Assembly: GCF_900497805.2 (NCBI RefSeq)
Contig: NW_020954630.1
Location: 9,204,222-9,268,221 of the forward strand
DNA from: Vombatus ursinus
Lineage: Eukaryota; Chordata; Mammalia; Diprotodontia; Vombatidae
Length of the DNA stretch: 64,000 nt
Direction: 5' to 3'
Part shown: positions 10,645-21,499 of the stretch, piece after piece
How the letters are laid out: each line of letters opens with the position of its first letter
How positions within the stretch are numbered: the stretch's first letter is position 1
Program-made: the position numbers and the translations under genes
Notes under the pieces: generated by a model
Told to the model about the DNA's origin: nothing
Database searches by the model: none
Seen by the model: the letters and a program-made list of their open reading frames with translations, nothing else

Positions 10645-10978
10645 TCAGTGGTCTTTAAACCTTTTTGATCATGTGCCGTATCAGCAAAAAAAATTTGTGA
10701 GCATACATCTTTGTAGGTGTACATTTACATTTATTAATCATATACATAGTACTAGGGACAGAGACTGGATCTGTGATTTCTTTATTGTAAAGAGATTCAG
10801 TGTCTCTTCTGATATAGGTCAGCACCTTCTCTTCAATTTATAATCTTAGAGAATTGCCTAAAGTAAAGCACTGAAATGTTAAAAGGACTTGCCTGGGGTC
10901 ATAAAGCAAGTATATGGCAGGATTTAAACCCAGGTCTTCCTGGCTCTAAGGGTAGCTCTATTCACAATATCATACTGC
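10645..10978 (-). mobile_element. degenerate hAT piece followed by SINE
   Basis: CAGTGGTCTTTAAACCTTTTTG near 10647 looks like a hAT terminal region. From about 10845 an inverted SINE follows (AGAGAATTGCCTAAAGTAAAG, GACTTGCCTGGGGTCATAAAG, AACCCAGGTCTTCCTGGCTC). Boundaries are vague. Confidence 0.45.
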
Positions 10979-10983
10979 CTGTA

Positions 10984-11034
<51 letters not shown>

Positions 11035-11052
11035 GTATATATATATATATGT
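10984..11052. repeat. compound (GT)n(AT)n microsatellite
   Basis: About nine GT units run directly into TA-rich units with GTATATAT interruptions. Confidence 0.95.
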
Positions 11053-11099
11053 ACTAATAATTATATATATTACAAAACTTAGACAAAAATAGAAATTCA

Positions 11100-11560
11100 A
11101 AAAGGATATGATAAAGATGAAATAATATTGGATCCTTGAGTCAATAGAGAGCCACTGAGGTTTATTGAGGAGGGCAGTGTCATGGTCAGATTCGCACTTT
11201 AGGAAAATCATTTTTGGCAGTAGTGTCTGTAGGATGGATTGGAATGAGAAGCACTGAGTCAGGAAGATAAATTTGGAGGTGATTGCAATAGTCCAAGCAA
11301 GAGGTGATAAGAGGCCTGAATGGTGAAAAATGTGGAGAAAGAAACATTAAGATTTGGCAATTGTTTGGATCTGTATATGTGGAATGAGGGAAAGTGGAGA
11401 GCTGAAGATGACTGAGGTTGTAGGAATCTTGGTAACTAGAAGAAAGGCTATGCCCTTGACAGGAATAGGAAAGTCTGGAAGATGGGTACGTTTTGGGGGA
11501 AAGATAATCAATGCAACCATACCGCATCACTGGATTCAGGTCATAGTCTATTCATGTCTG
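11100..11560 (+). mobile_element. ancient L2/L3-class repeat
   Basis: AGAGAGCCACTGAGGTTTATTG, GGGCAGTGTCATGGTCAGATT, TTGCAATAGTCCAAGCAAGAG and TAAGAGGCCTGAATGGTG are successive blocks of a widespread ancient mammalian repeat. Family assignment within the LINE2/LINE3 class is from memory. Confidence 0.55.
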
Positions 11561-12124
11561 TTGCATCCTGGGTGATTCATATTGTTTCAACTCAAAATGA
11601 AAAAGAGGGAGGTAAGGGATTTTTATTCACCAGTCAGTGTCCTCAAGTGTAGAGCCCTCCCTCTGAGGTGTACCTAAAATAGCCATAAAGTGGCCTAGGG
11701 GCAGGGAGTCTGGAATGTTCCCAGCTGAACCTGCACAGTTGTTGTGGGTACAGGGTTAGTTTAGGTTATAACTACTCTGAGGGGCCAACAACTGGCCCAG
11801 AAGGCCATACGTTGGGACTTTGCACAGCACAGTGAGTGGAGAGAGGTAGTGTTGGGGTGATAAGGGGAGGAAATGTGGTTGGATACAAAGCCAAGGATTG
11901 GCTGTCACAATCAGGATCAGATGGGATCCATATTCCCACCTTCTGCTTGGCTGATCATACACATATCTTGGGGTGGGGCCAGGGAATGACTCTATGGCCC
12001 CCTTAGGGAAAGGGATTGACTTCTAATTTGGAAACCACTCTTCTATTCCAGTTCTAATACAATGCCTCCTTGCTCCATGAGGATGAGCTGTGCTTCTTGA
12101 AGATCACGTGGGCAAAGTACAATC
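11561..12124. other. no recognisable feature
   Basis: Nothing identifiable on either strand. Confidence 0.4.
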
Positions 12125-13250
12125 ACTGGACGTGAAGGTGGGATCTTAGTTGGGACTTAGAGGAAACCATGGAAGCCAGCAGTTGGAGAGGAGGAGGGAG
12201 AGCATTCCAGGCACGGGGGGGGTGGCCAGAGAGAATGCCCAGAGTAAAGAGATAGTGTGACCCAGTAGGCCAGCATCACTGAATCAAGGGTAATGTGGTA
12301 GAGAGTGAGGTGTAAGAATACTGGAAAGGGGGGAGTGGTCCAGGTTATGAAGGGTTTTAAATGCCAAATGGAGGATTTGTATATGATCCTGGAGGTGACA
12401 AGGATCCAATGTGGGATGACACAGTCAGACCTCCACTCTTGGAAAGTCACTTTGGTGGCTGAATGGAGGATGGGTTGGAAAGGAGAGACACTGTGTTAGG
12501 CACTGGAGATACAAAGAAATGCCATTGTCTTCAAGAAGATTATATTCTGTGGAGGAGATATGGCCCGGACACTGATGTAAGTTAAAAAGTACAAGTTAAT
12601 TTGAGGAGGGAGAAAGCATTAGCAAGAGGAGGGATGAAGCAAGACTTCTCTGAAAAGTAAGGATTCTGAAAGACTGAGATGAGGAGGGAGTCAGGATCAG
12701 AAATCATCATTTACTTTGAATGACAGCTTTAGATCTGTAAGAGACCTCAGAGGCCATTTATACTAAGGAATACATTCCAGGCATGGAGTAGGGGTGGTGA
12801 GACAGCTTCTGTAGGTGTATGGAGGCAGGAGAAGGAACATCAAGCATAGCAGCTGGTGGTCCAGCTTCTTAACCAAGGTTAAGAAAGAGAACAATGTGAA
12901 ATCAAGCTAGAAAAATGGGCTGGAGAAAGATTGTGGGAAGCCTTAAATGCCAAATTGGGGCATTCATTTTTTATCCTAGAGGCAATAGGGAGCTAAAGTG
13001 ATTTTCCTAAAGCAAAGGTCCAATCACGTCACCCCTTCCACTCCCACCTCAATTTTTGAGAAATGGAGCGCAATGGTTACATTTGTAGCTTAGAAAGCTG
13101 TGTGGGAGATGCCACGGAGAGGAGAGGGGCTGAAGATAGGTTGATCAATTAGGAGGCTTTTCCTGTAAAGGCAAAAGAGGTAGTAAAGATTGAACTAGGG
13201 GGACAGGTGCAAAGGTGAATTCAACAAGATTTGACAATTGATGGTATGTT
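12125..13250 (+). mobile_element. two ancient L2/L3-class repeats end to end
   Basis: The first copy (12125-12490) has GAGAGCATTCCAGGCACGGG, GTTATGAAGGGTTTTAAATGCC and GTCACTTTGGTGGCTGAATG. At about 12495 the order restarts with GTTAGGCACTGGAGATACAAAG and runs through CTTCAAGAAGATTATATTCTG to a second GGAAGCCTTAAATGCC block at 12938 and AGGAGGCTTTTCCTG at 13150. Confidence 0.5.
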
Positions 13251-13984
13251 GAGAGCATTTAACTGCTAACCTAATGTGGTTTTGATAGTCAGAACCCCTC
13301 CAATTAGAAAAAAAGAGAATTTTCAAAATTTAAAATAGCACACTTTAAGACCTTATATTTTCTTAGCTTACCTCGTAGCAGCCTTCTTGCTAGACTTCTG
13401 TTATCTTTGGTACTACAAAGTTTCTTATACGTTCACAAAACTGCTGCTGCAACTGCTATTAGCAGGGATATCAAGATTAATTGATTAGAGATACCTAAAG
13501 AAATTCTGATTGGTAAGGCTAATCATTACATATTCTTATTTCATTGATGAAATTTTTTTTTATTTGAGAATTCTTAAGTTGTTCATAACCTGGACCTTGG
13601 TCATCTCTGAGCCAATCCCACAGAGTTGTGTGCCCAACATTGAGGCCCTGGGAACGACATGCCTAGCGCTCTATTTCCTAACTCCTCCTGTGACTGTCAA
13701 ACAGTACTCATTTGATCCTCTTTGTTAGGGTATCTTAGTTTTCTTACCCAAAAAGAGAGAGCTTATGGACATGACATACATCAGATGGGAGTGTTGAGAT
13801 TCACTTCAGAGAGCTGAAGTTCATTTGTTAAATGAAAATCATTATTTAGGAGACATCTTGTTATTCTCTGAGAATTAATTTTAGCTGATTGCTGATTCTG
13901 AATCTATCACTAAATGCTGGTTCCCTCTGCCTCTCAGCTCTGTATCTAATAATCAGTACCCAGGTGATGGACAGAGGCCCAGGA
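13251..13984. other. no recognisable feature
   Basis: AT-rich, no repeat family recognised. Confidence 0.4.
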
Positions 13985-14150
13985 AGTTACATTAAGCCAG
14001 AAGGTGGAAAGAATTTTCTTCTGTGGACTTGGGCTCTAAACAAATCACTTCCTCTCTCCAGAATAGCTTTTCCTCAAAACTGTCAATGGAAGGGGTTGTA
14101 CCAGATCATGTCTGAGGTCCCTTCCAACTCCAACAATCTATAATTTTACT
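13985..14150 (+). mobile_element. SINE with CR1/L3-type tail
   Basis: TGTGGACTTGGGCTCTAAAC and CCTCTCTCCAGAATAGCTTTTC are followed by GGGTTGTACCAGATCATGTC and GAGGTCCCTTCCAACTCCAAC, the sense tail. Confidence 0.65.
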
Positions 14151-14253
14151 ATATATGTCTGAAAGGGAGGTCAAATGCCCACCACAGTGATGCTTTCGTG
14201 GATCGCTCCAGGGAGAGGGCTCCTAATAGGTCTCTTCTCTCTTTATAATGCAG

Positions 14254-14342
14254 CCTAGTTCAGACCCTGATAATTGATACATCCCTGATAATCAACATGA
14301 TGATGGTGTGGTGCTCCCTTTCAAATGAACCGTCAACCATGG
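14254..14342 (+). other. candidate internal exon (weak)
   Basis: A pyrimidine-rich stretch ending in CTTTATAATGCAG precedes it and GTGAGT follows. The frame starting at 14255 is open for 29 codons, including LIIDTSLIINMMMVWC. I do not recognise the peptide. Such acceptor-donor pairs occur by chance in a window of this size, so this is only a candidate. Confidence 0.15.
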
Positions 14343-14795
14343 GTGAGTAACCCCACATTTTTCCCTGTTCATCAACAAAACATTGGTTCAGTTGATTCAT
14401 GTTAAGTTGGCTTGGTGCCTTATAACCATCTGAACTCATGAATGAAGAGTAGAGGGTTTTCTGTATTACATTTTAGGGACATATATCATTATACTGGGCA
14501 GTGTTTAGATTATTGACCAGAACAGGTTGATAAAATCTCATACATAAAAATACCTTCCCCTTGAGACATTTTGTTTCATCATTCGGATAACTACAAAAGA
14601 TGTGCACTTAGGTTGTGGCACGAATCGATGGAAAAGAAGAAATTTGACATTAAAGTGGCATCTGGGGACTTATGTTCTTATCACATTTTCCTTTCTTTGC
14701 CCTCTAATACTTAATTCCATGGCTTATGTTGAAACATGCTCTGTGCTCCTCTGACACCTTCACTGCCAGTGAGACTGTCAGTCTATAACTCCCGG
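14343..14795. other. no recognisable feature
   Basis: Nothing identifiable. Confidence 0.4.
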
Positions 14796-14809
14796 GGTGG
14801 AGCACCAGA

Positions 14810-15020
14810 CATGGTCATGGCATTATAGGAATAAAGATCTGGAGCATGAAGGGACCTCAGAATCAGGGGGAGCCTGGGTTCAAAATCTGGCTTTGTCACT
14901 TCCTACATGTGTGATTGTGGACAAGTCACTCCCTTCCCTAAGCCTCAGTTTCCTCCTCTGTGAAATGAGGGGAATGGGATAGGTCTCTGTAGTCTCTTTT
15001 AGCTCTAAATCCTGAGACAT
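14810..15020 (+). mobile_element. SINE with CR1/L3-type tail
   Basis: GTTCAAAATCTGGCTTTGTC, GTGATTGTGGACAAGTCACTC, CCTCAGTTTCCTCCTCTGTGA and AGTCTCTTTTAGCTCTAAATCC are in order for a MIR-like body with the CR1/L3 tail. Confidence 0.75.
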
Positions 15021-15094
15021 TTTGAGGTATTTTATGGACTTTAAGGGGAAGAGAAGATTCAGCTCTTGTCCTCAAGGAGTCTGACTGTGTTTTT

Positions 15095-15095
<1 letters not shown>

Positions 15096-15127
<32 letters not shown>
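15096..15127. repeat. (GT)n microsatellite
   Basis: GTGTATGTGTGTGT tract of about 30 bp. Confidence 0.95.
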
Positions 15128-15130
<3 letters not shown>

Positions 15131-15333
15131 ACAAGATAAATGAGTGACAGAACCCAGACATACATGCACAAAATCAATTTATAATGTTCAGACAATACAT
15201 ACTTAAGCACTAAAGCATGACAATCATTTTTGGAGTTTGCATGTATTTTTTAAATTCTTAGATTAAAGTTGAGTTGACCAAGTGTGTCTTAATTTTTTAT
15301 TGATGTGAGGAACATGAAAATGAGGCAGTGAAG

Positions 15334-15420
15334 TTCTTCTCCTTCTTCCTTTTTTCTTCTCCTTCTCCTTTTCCTTCTCTTTCTTTCTTCCTCCTTCTCC
15401 TCTGCCTCCTCCTCCTCCCA
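15334..15420. repeat. (CTT)n/(CCT)n polypyrimidine tract
   Basis: About 85 bp of almost pure C and T on the plus strand, made of CTTCTT, CTCCTT and CCTCCT units. Confidence 0.9.
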
Positions 15421-15726
15421 ACTTTACCCATGTCCAATTTACTGTAAATCAAGGATAAGGAAGGACAAATCTGTAACCAGGGCAGGATGATTGAGACTTT
15501 GCTCCTGGGTGCTAAAATTTAGAAGGTACTAACTACAATTATAGTTCTTCAGGAGCTTAGAAACCACTGAGCTTAGTATGTAATTAGTAAGAGTAATTAG
15601 TTAAAATAGTAAGCTATTGAATAGAGCAGGTAGGCTCCTCCCTGGCTCTCCCTGCTTCCCCCATCCCTGTGCCCTGCCCCCCAGCAGCTGCTTTTTGTTG
15701 TTCAATTGTTTTCAGTAGTTTCCCAC

Positions 15727-16180
15727 CATCAATTGGGGAATGACTAAACAAGCTGTGGTATATGACTGTGATGAAATACTATCATGCTATAAGAAATGAT
15801 GAAGGGGATGGTTTCAGAAAAAGCTGGCAAGACTTCTATGAACTGATGCAAAATGAAGTGAGAACTGGTAACAGCCATATCATAAGGATGATCAACTATG
15901 AATGACTTAGCTACTCTGATCAATACAACCACCTAAGACAATTCTGAGGGACTCATATTGAAAATGCTGTTCATATGCAGAGAGAGAACCGATGAACTCT
16001 GAGTGCAAATTGAAGAATAATTTTTCTTACTTTCTTTTGCAACATCCTAATACGGATACGTTATTCATGTTCTACATGTATAATTGATATATTGCTTGCC
16101 TTCTCAGTGGATGGAGGAGGGGTTGGAAGGATTGAGAGAATTTTGAACTTAGAATTTTAAAAATGTTAAATTAATAATTT
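15727..16180 (+). mobile_element. L1 3' end (marsupial type), 5' truncated
   Basis: AATTGGGGAATGACTAAACAAG, TGGTATATGACTGTGATGAAAT and TGAACTGATGCAAAATGAAGTG are followed by CAATACAACCACCTAAGACAA and AGGGACTCATATTGAAAATGC. A GGAGGAGGGGTTGG stretch and an A/T-rich end close it. The same blocks occur at 42.0-42.4 kb. Confidence 0.85.
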
Positions 16181-16189
16181 TTTTTTAAA

Positions 16190-16335
16190 AGTGCAACTCT
16201 GTTATTCCCTGTGTGACTTTAGGCAGATCATTTAACCTCTCTTGTGCTTAGTTTCATCATCAGGAAAATGTGGGGTTTAGAGTAGATCACCTTCTCAGGT
16301 CCCTCCCTCCAGGTCTGAATGTATGATCCTATACC
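16190..16335 (+). mobile_element. SINE with CR1/L3-type tail
   Basis: CCCTGTGTGACTTTAGGCAG, TAACCTCTCTTGTGCTTAG and CTCAGGTCCCTCCCTCCAG with GTATGATCCTATA. The 5' head is missing; it adjoins the L1 tail. Confidence 0.65.
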
Positions 16336-16464
16336 TCTCCATTAAGCCTTCACCTTGATCCTCATTGAAAAGTAATATTTCCTTCCTTATACCTGGTGAA
16401 GTTAATACTCCTTTCATGTTCTAGTCTTCACTAAAGCTGCACTCTAGTTAAAGTCAGAGTATGA

Positions 16465-16672
16465 GAGGCAGGGCAGCCTAGGGGATGGAGAGCTGGCTTT
16501 ATAGCCAGGTAATCTTGCCCCTGCCACATATTTACTGTATGATCTGGACAGGTGCCAAGCTCTCTGTGCTCCAGGCAAATCTCTGAGACTATGAGTTTGA
16601 GATAAGTTACCAACCTGCAATGGTAGAGGGAATTCCCTGTATCAATGACCTCCAATCCCTATCCCCCTATAG
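16465..16672 (+). mobile_element. tRNA-headed SINE, third tail type
   Basis: GAGAGGCAGGGCAGCCTAGGG, GAGAGCTGGCTTTATAGCCAGG, CAAATCTCTGAGACTATGAG and CAACCTGCAATGGTAGAGGG. The same order recurs at 29.85 and 55.0 kb. Its tail is unlike MIR, RTE or CR1/L3. Confidence 0.7.
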
Positions 16673-17508
16673 TTAAAGCATTTTTGTATAGCCTGAGATC
16701 TGTGAAGGTAGGTGCTGTGTCAATCATCTTTGCACTTAGGTCAGGGGGTAGTTGGTGTGGGAAATTTCTCTATCAAGGCAGATTGAAATCCATCTTTAAC
16801 TTGGAGCCTGTGAAGCTTAGAGAGGTTGAGACTTGCCCATGGTCACACTGATAGTATGTGTCCATGCCACTCCTGTGGTCCTTCATGCTACTTTGTTATT
16901 GGGATTTTACATTTATAAGCAATTGTTGCTGCTTGGGGGACAGAGGCTGCTCCATGTCCTGCAGTCTTTGGTGCAGGGTCCAGCACTGTTGCTGATAAAG
17001 ATGATAATGTTCTGTCCATCATATCAGATTTTTTCCGCATTTGCCCCCCCTTCATTTTTAAGGGTGTTTGACTATTGCTTGGGGGTGTGTGGTAATATTG
17101 CTGGTTGTCTCCTAATACCTGATCAGGAAGAAATTTATGAGACATTTTATAACCTGGGAGCCATGGATAGAAATGGGGGTGAGGGGGTTGCAGGAAAGGA
17201 TGTTGAGAAATGATAAAAGCATAGAAAGTTGGGAAGGAATATGGAAGAAAAAAATTATCTCCTCAATTTTGTCTTGTCACCTCTGACCTGATGTAAGTGT
17301 AAGTCTGCCCTGGACAACTGAACTAAATGTGCTTTTGCAGATCCAATTCCATTCCATGGAAGCTTATCTAAACAAACAATGAGTTCAGGTTTAAGGGAGT
17401 TTAGGCCAGAGTGGACAGGTTGAACTTAACCTTAGCTCACACAAATCCGAAATTGGACAGTCAATCAGGAGAAAAGTCAGCAAGTACTTGAGGTCATAGG
17501 CAGGCAAA
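16673..17508. other. no clear feature; short MIR trace
   Basis: 16805-16860 (GCTTAGAGAGGTTGAGACTTG) is a weak inverted SINE trace. The rest is unassigned. One frame is open for 126 codons at 16833-17213, but its peptide matches nothing I know. Confidence 0.4.
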
Positions 17509-17575
17509 GGTCATCCATCCATCCATCCATCCATCCATCCATCCATCCTTCCGTCCTTCCTTCCTTCCTTCCTCT
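17509..17575. repeat. (CCAT)n then (CCTT)n microsatellite
   Basis: About nine CCAT units change abruptly into CCTT units. Confidence 0.95.
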
Positions 17576-17669
17576 TTCCATTTGTTTATTCACTCATATA
17601 TTCATTCACTTGTTTATTTTTGTATGCATGTATTTATTTCTGTGTGTATGCTTGCATTTTTTCAAGCTG

Positions 17670-17940
17670 ACTTTAAAAAAATTATTTTTCAATTAACAAG
17701 CATGAATTTTCTCTCCTTGCTCCAATGGAGGGGAAGAAAACAAACAAACCCATGACACAAACATGCATAGTGAATCCGAATATGTTTCTGCACTGTCCAT
17801 GTCCAAAAATGGCTCATTCTGAAACTGGAAATCCATCCCCTTTCTTTCCAGAGGTGGAGAGTGTTTCTTCGTGAGTCCTCTGGAATCATGGTTGGCTGTT
17901 GTTGCATTGATCGAATTCCTTAAGTCTTTTAAAGTTGTTT
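17670..17940 (-). mobile_element. L1 3' end fragment
   Basis: TTTTTCAATTAACAAGCATG starts an inverted L1 3' UTR. CATAGTGAATCCGAATATG, TCTGGAATCATGGTTGGCTG and CTTAAGTCTTTTAAAGTTG follow, in the same order as at 20.0, 26.0 and 57.0 kb. Confidence 0.8.
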
Positions 17941-17989
17941 TGAACCCTTTCGCTTTAAAGAGGAGGAACCTTAGTTTTGGAGAGCCTTC

Positions 17990-18075
17990 AGGATCAAATG
18001 AGGTAATATTTGTAAAGTTTTCAGCATAGTGCCTCGCATATAGTAGGTGCTTAATAAATGCTTGTTCCTTCCCAG
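17990..18075 (+). mobile_element. MIR 3' tail
   Basis: GGATCAAATGAGGTAATATTTG and GTGCCTCGCATATAGTAGGTG followed by TTAATAAATGCTTG. Confidence 0.75.
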
Positions 18076-18339
18076 ATCATGTAATTAGTTCATGGTGGAG
18101 TTTAGACTATCACCAAGGTCCTTGCACTCTCAGGGATCTTTCCATCACCCTATGCCATTTATGAAAAATTTCTTTAAGAGGGAGAGGGTCCTCTCCACAC
18201 ATATCCTGTTAGCAAATGCTTTTTGTGAGGGCAAGGAAGGGTCAATGTTTTTGTTCCCACCCAATGTCACTGATTTCAGGGATTCATTGAGCTCTTACTA
18301 TGGTGATGGACAAAATGAAATGAAAAAGACATTGATATA

Positions 18340-18490
18340 ACTAACTGCTTAGTCCCAGTTTTACCACTTAGCAGTTATGATCTTGGGCAAGTCACTTAAC
18401 CTTTATTCCATTTCCTCAGCTGTAAAATGAAAGGTTTGACGAGATCCTCTCTCAGACCTTTTCTAGCTCCAAAGCTATCATCCAATGCCT
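18340..18490 (+). mobile_element. SINE with CR1/L3-type tail
   Basis: TATGATCTTGGGCAAGTCAC, TTCCTCAGCTGTAAAATGA and CTTTTCTAGCTCCAAAGC. Confidence 0.65.
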
Positions 18491-18689
18491 CTTGTTTCAT
18501 TTAACATACTCACTGGGCACTAGGAGGATGGATGATTATTGGCATCAGAAGGCTATCTTTGAAAGGTGAATGACTGGGAAGAAAATTTGCACTCTGCCCT
18601 GGCCAAACATGTTTTTTCAGGTAAAATCAAAGTAAATGAACATCAAATACTACTTGAGGAGTGAAGGGTATGAGTGAATAAGGAGGAAA

Positions 18690-18885
18690 GAATCACGAGA
18701 TCATTGATCTAAGGCTGGAAGGTATTTGAGATGTCATCTGGTTCAAACCCTTCATTTTACAGATAAGGAAACTAAGGCAATGGAGGGGAAGCAGCCTGCC
18801 TGCATCACATAGGGAGTAAGTTTCAGAAGGAGGATTTGAACCCAGGTCCTTTCACTCTAAAGCCAGTTCTCTTTCTGCTTTGTTG
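18690..18885 (-). mobile_element. CR1/L3-tailed SINE
   Basis: CTGGAAGGTATTTGAGATGTC, TTTTACAGATAAGGAAACTAAG and GGATTTGAACCCAGGTCCTTTC give the inverted order. Confidence 0.75.
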
Positions 18886-18939
18886 ACTGGTGGTTGGGGT
18901 GAGAGAAAGAGAGGAAGGTCCAGGGGAATGCTCACAGGC

Positions 18940-19085
18940 TGAAAAATGGATCTGCAAAATGGGAATAATAATATTTGAATTATACAGGCTTGTTGTAAAG
19001 ATTGAATGTGATAATGCATGCAAAATGTTTTATGAATCTTAAATCACTTTATAAAAGACAGCTGTTACAACTGTTATTATTGTTA
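18940..19085 (+). mobile_element. MIR 3' half
   Basis: TCTGCAAAATGGGAATAATA, GGCTTGTTGTAAAGATTGAA and a CAGCTGTTACAACTGTTATTA end. Confidence 0.65.
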
Positions 19086-19539
19086 TTCTGGGTACCTGGT
19101 ACCAGATAACTGCAGCTGTTGGAATAACCTGAAAAACTTGAATAAGGCTATGTGTTTGTGAAACCTGACAGATGGGCCCTACTTAGGCGTAGAGGATCAT
19201 TTAGGACCCTGTCAAACCAACAGAAGTGTCAAAACATCTCCTAGTGGGGCTTATAGTGATGCAAATGTTGTAACCTCTGACTTTAAGGAGACAGAGCGCA
19301 ATAACACAAGGAGATACTTGGGAGACATTTATACTTTCCAAACTTTCCTTTGCAAAGTTAGAATGTCAGGGAAAATCAGTGGAACTAATTCTTACTTGGG
19401 CAAGGATTTGTTTATTCTGCTTAGTTCAAGTCAGCTAATTTCCAGAGCAGTTTTTAATTGCCCTAAATGGTTCTATGCATTTGGGTAGGGCCCATCTGGC
19501 CTTTTCAAATAGGTACATTTATTTACATATGGAAACTGG
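19086..19539. other. no recognisable feature
   Basis: Nothing identifiable. Confidence 0.4.
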
Positions 19540-19905
19540 CAGCATTGTGCAATGAAGGAGCCATGAATTTGGAGGCTGAGGACTGGGTTGGAATCCTTGG
19601 GCAAATCACTTTAATCTCCCTCGGCCCCATTTTCCTCATCTACAAAATGAAGGGGGTTGGATTGTTGCAAAGAGGTGCTGGCTCAGCCTGTTGTTATAGA
19701 ATATGCTTTGGAATTCTGGCTCTGCCACCCACTTCTTGCATGACCTTGGACGAGTCACTGAATCTCCACTGGGCCTACGTTTCCTTATCTGTAAAACAAG
19801 AGGAGTGGATGACATACCCTGTAATGCCCTTTCCAATTTGAGATCTCTCTTTGGTACCTCTGAGGTCCTTTCTCGCTCTAAATCTCTGAGCTTACAATTT
19901 TCACA
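19540..19905 (+). mobile_element. two CR1/L3-tailed SINEs in tandem
   Basis: Copy one (19540-19660) has CTTGGGCAAATCACTTTAATC and CCTCATCTACAAAATGAAGG. Copy two (19690-19905) has TGACCTTGGACGAGTCACTG, TTCCTTATCTGTAAAACAAG and CCTTTCTCGCTCTAAATCTC. The first lacks the distal tail. Confidence 0.7.
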
Positions 19906-19989
19906 TAAAGGATTTACGATGTGGGATCTGTAATTTGGGGGGTCTACGGCATGTTCAGGTTTTTTTTTTGTCAGCTATACATCCTGCCA

Positions 19990-20275
19990 TTCCTATTTTT
20001 TAAATTAATTTTTATTTTTTCAATTAACAAGAATTTGTTTTCTCGATCTCCTACCTACCCCCCCCCCCCATTTAAAAAAAGAAAACAAAAACAAAAACAA
20101 AATCTTTATAACAAATATGCATAGTCAAGCAAAACAGATTCCCACATTGGCCATGACTCAAAATGTCCCATTCTCCCTCCTGAATCTACTACCTCTCTGT
20201 CAGGGGGTGAGTGACATTCTTCATTACTGGTCCTCTGGAATCCAGGTTCTCACATTCTTGTTTAGACAGGTTCAT
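19990..20275 (-). mobile_element. L1 3' end fragment
   Basis: TTTTTCAATTAACAAGAATTTG, a C run and an AAAACAAAAACAAAA stretch are followed by CATAGTCAAGCAAAACAGAT and GGTCCTCTGGAATCCAGG. This is an inverted L1 3' UTR. Confidence 0.82.
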
Positions 20276-20324
20276 AAATAGCCCCTAGCACAGGGCTTTA
20301 GTTTGATAAACAAATGCTGACTCA

Positions 20325-20500
20325 TTTATTCCCCGACTTAATTTTTCTAATCCGTAAATTGGGAGTAATACTTGTATTCCTTACCACCTCACAGGGATAT
20401 TGTGAGGACCAAATGAGATAAACAACATAAGGAAAATGTAATCATAAAGCAAGATATAATTTAAACATTTATAATAATTATCAGCACTATTATTATTGCA
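20325..20500 (+). mobile_element. MIR 3' half
   Basis: ATCCGTAAATTGGGAGTAATA, CACAGGGATATTGTGAGGACC and an ATTATCAGCACTATTATTATT end. Confidence 0.7.
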
Positions 20501-21483
20501 AAGTGGTCCTTATTTAATAGCTTCTATAGGGAGTTTCAGAAGAAGCAAGGTTGAGTTTCTCATGGGAACCTTGCTCTACCCTTTAAAATCTCCCCCTTTT
20601 TTTGAGCTGCTAAATTATTGCTTCTCTCACTGGACTTATGTAATGGTTTTTAAGAAACTGCTGGCAAAGAGCTTTACATTCAGAGAGGTAGCTAATTCTG
20701 TAAAAGCTTGATGTTAATGCTTATTTCAAAGTAGTTTGGACTTTGAAATGGTACTTTCTCCAAAGTACATTCAAGAAACATAAACATGATCAGTTGAGCC
20801 AGGCTTCCAGGGGATAGAAAATGCACAAATAGCTGCTGTTGAAAGGAAGAGCTAGTCGAAAATTTCACTTTGGAATCTAATAAACTTTTTGACCATTCAG
20901 ATTATGGCCATCATAATTGCCTGGTGCCTAGAATATTATTATTAGCAAGTACTACCTTGGCACATTTTCACCTTCTTGGAAGTGATAGGAAGTTGCTAGC
21001 TGGCATTGGGTCAGGCCTGTTTGGTGGTGAATTCAGAGGTGTGCCCAGTGCCATCAGCTACCCCTACCCAAGGGGTATGTCTATGTTGTTTTCATTCATT
21101 CCCTTCATAAGATTCTGAAGGTGGCTTTGATCCTCAATATATACTGACAATAAAAGCTAGCTGTAATTCTGAAAAAGTAACTGATAACACCAAGCAGTAT
21201 TTGCTAAATAACAATTTGTGGCCCAGAAATAAGTGCTATGGGAATTCAGGGAAGGGAAGGAGGAGAGATCACTTTGGGTTGAAATAGTTAGAAGTGGTTT
21301 CAAGGATATGGGAGAAGTTTAGCAGGATCTGAATAGTTGGATAGAATTAGCGAGGTGGGGTTGGGCAAGAAGAAGACATTGTATCAGTGCTCATCCAATC
21401 ATTTGCTCAGAGCTTGCATTCTGTTCAATAGCCATTACTGGGTTGAAAGTCCCAACCAAGGGCTCAGAGTGCATGATCTGCAC
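20501..21483. other. about 1 kb without recognisable features
   Basis: No mobile element recognised; single-copy character. Confidence 0.4.
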
Positions 21484-21499
21484 TGGCCACTAGGTGGTG
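21484..21499 (+). promoter_or_regulatory. possible CTCF-like motif
   Basis: TGGCCACTAGGTGGTG resembles the CTCF core CCASYAGRKGGC, with T in place of C at the last core position. A motif match alone does not show binding. Confidence 0.25.

Noticed and set aside
16833-17213. 126-codon open frame on the plus strand
   Set aside because: No recognisable domain, no splice or promoter context, and a composition like random translation of AT-rich DNA.
17509-17575. CRISPR-like array
   Set aside because: The periodic CCAT/CCTT units have no spacers; this is a simple tetranucleotide microsatellite in a mammalian genome.
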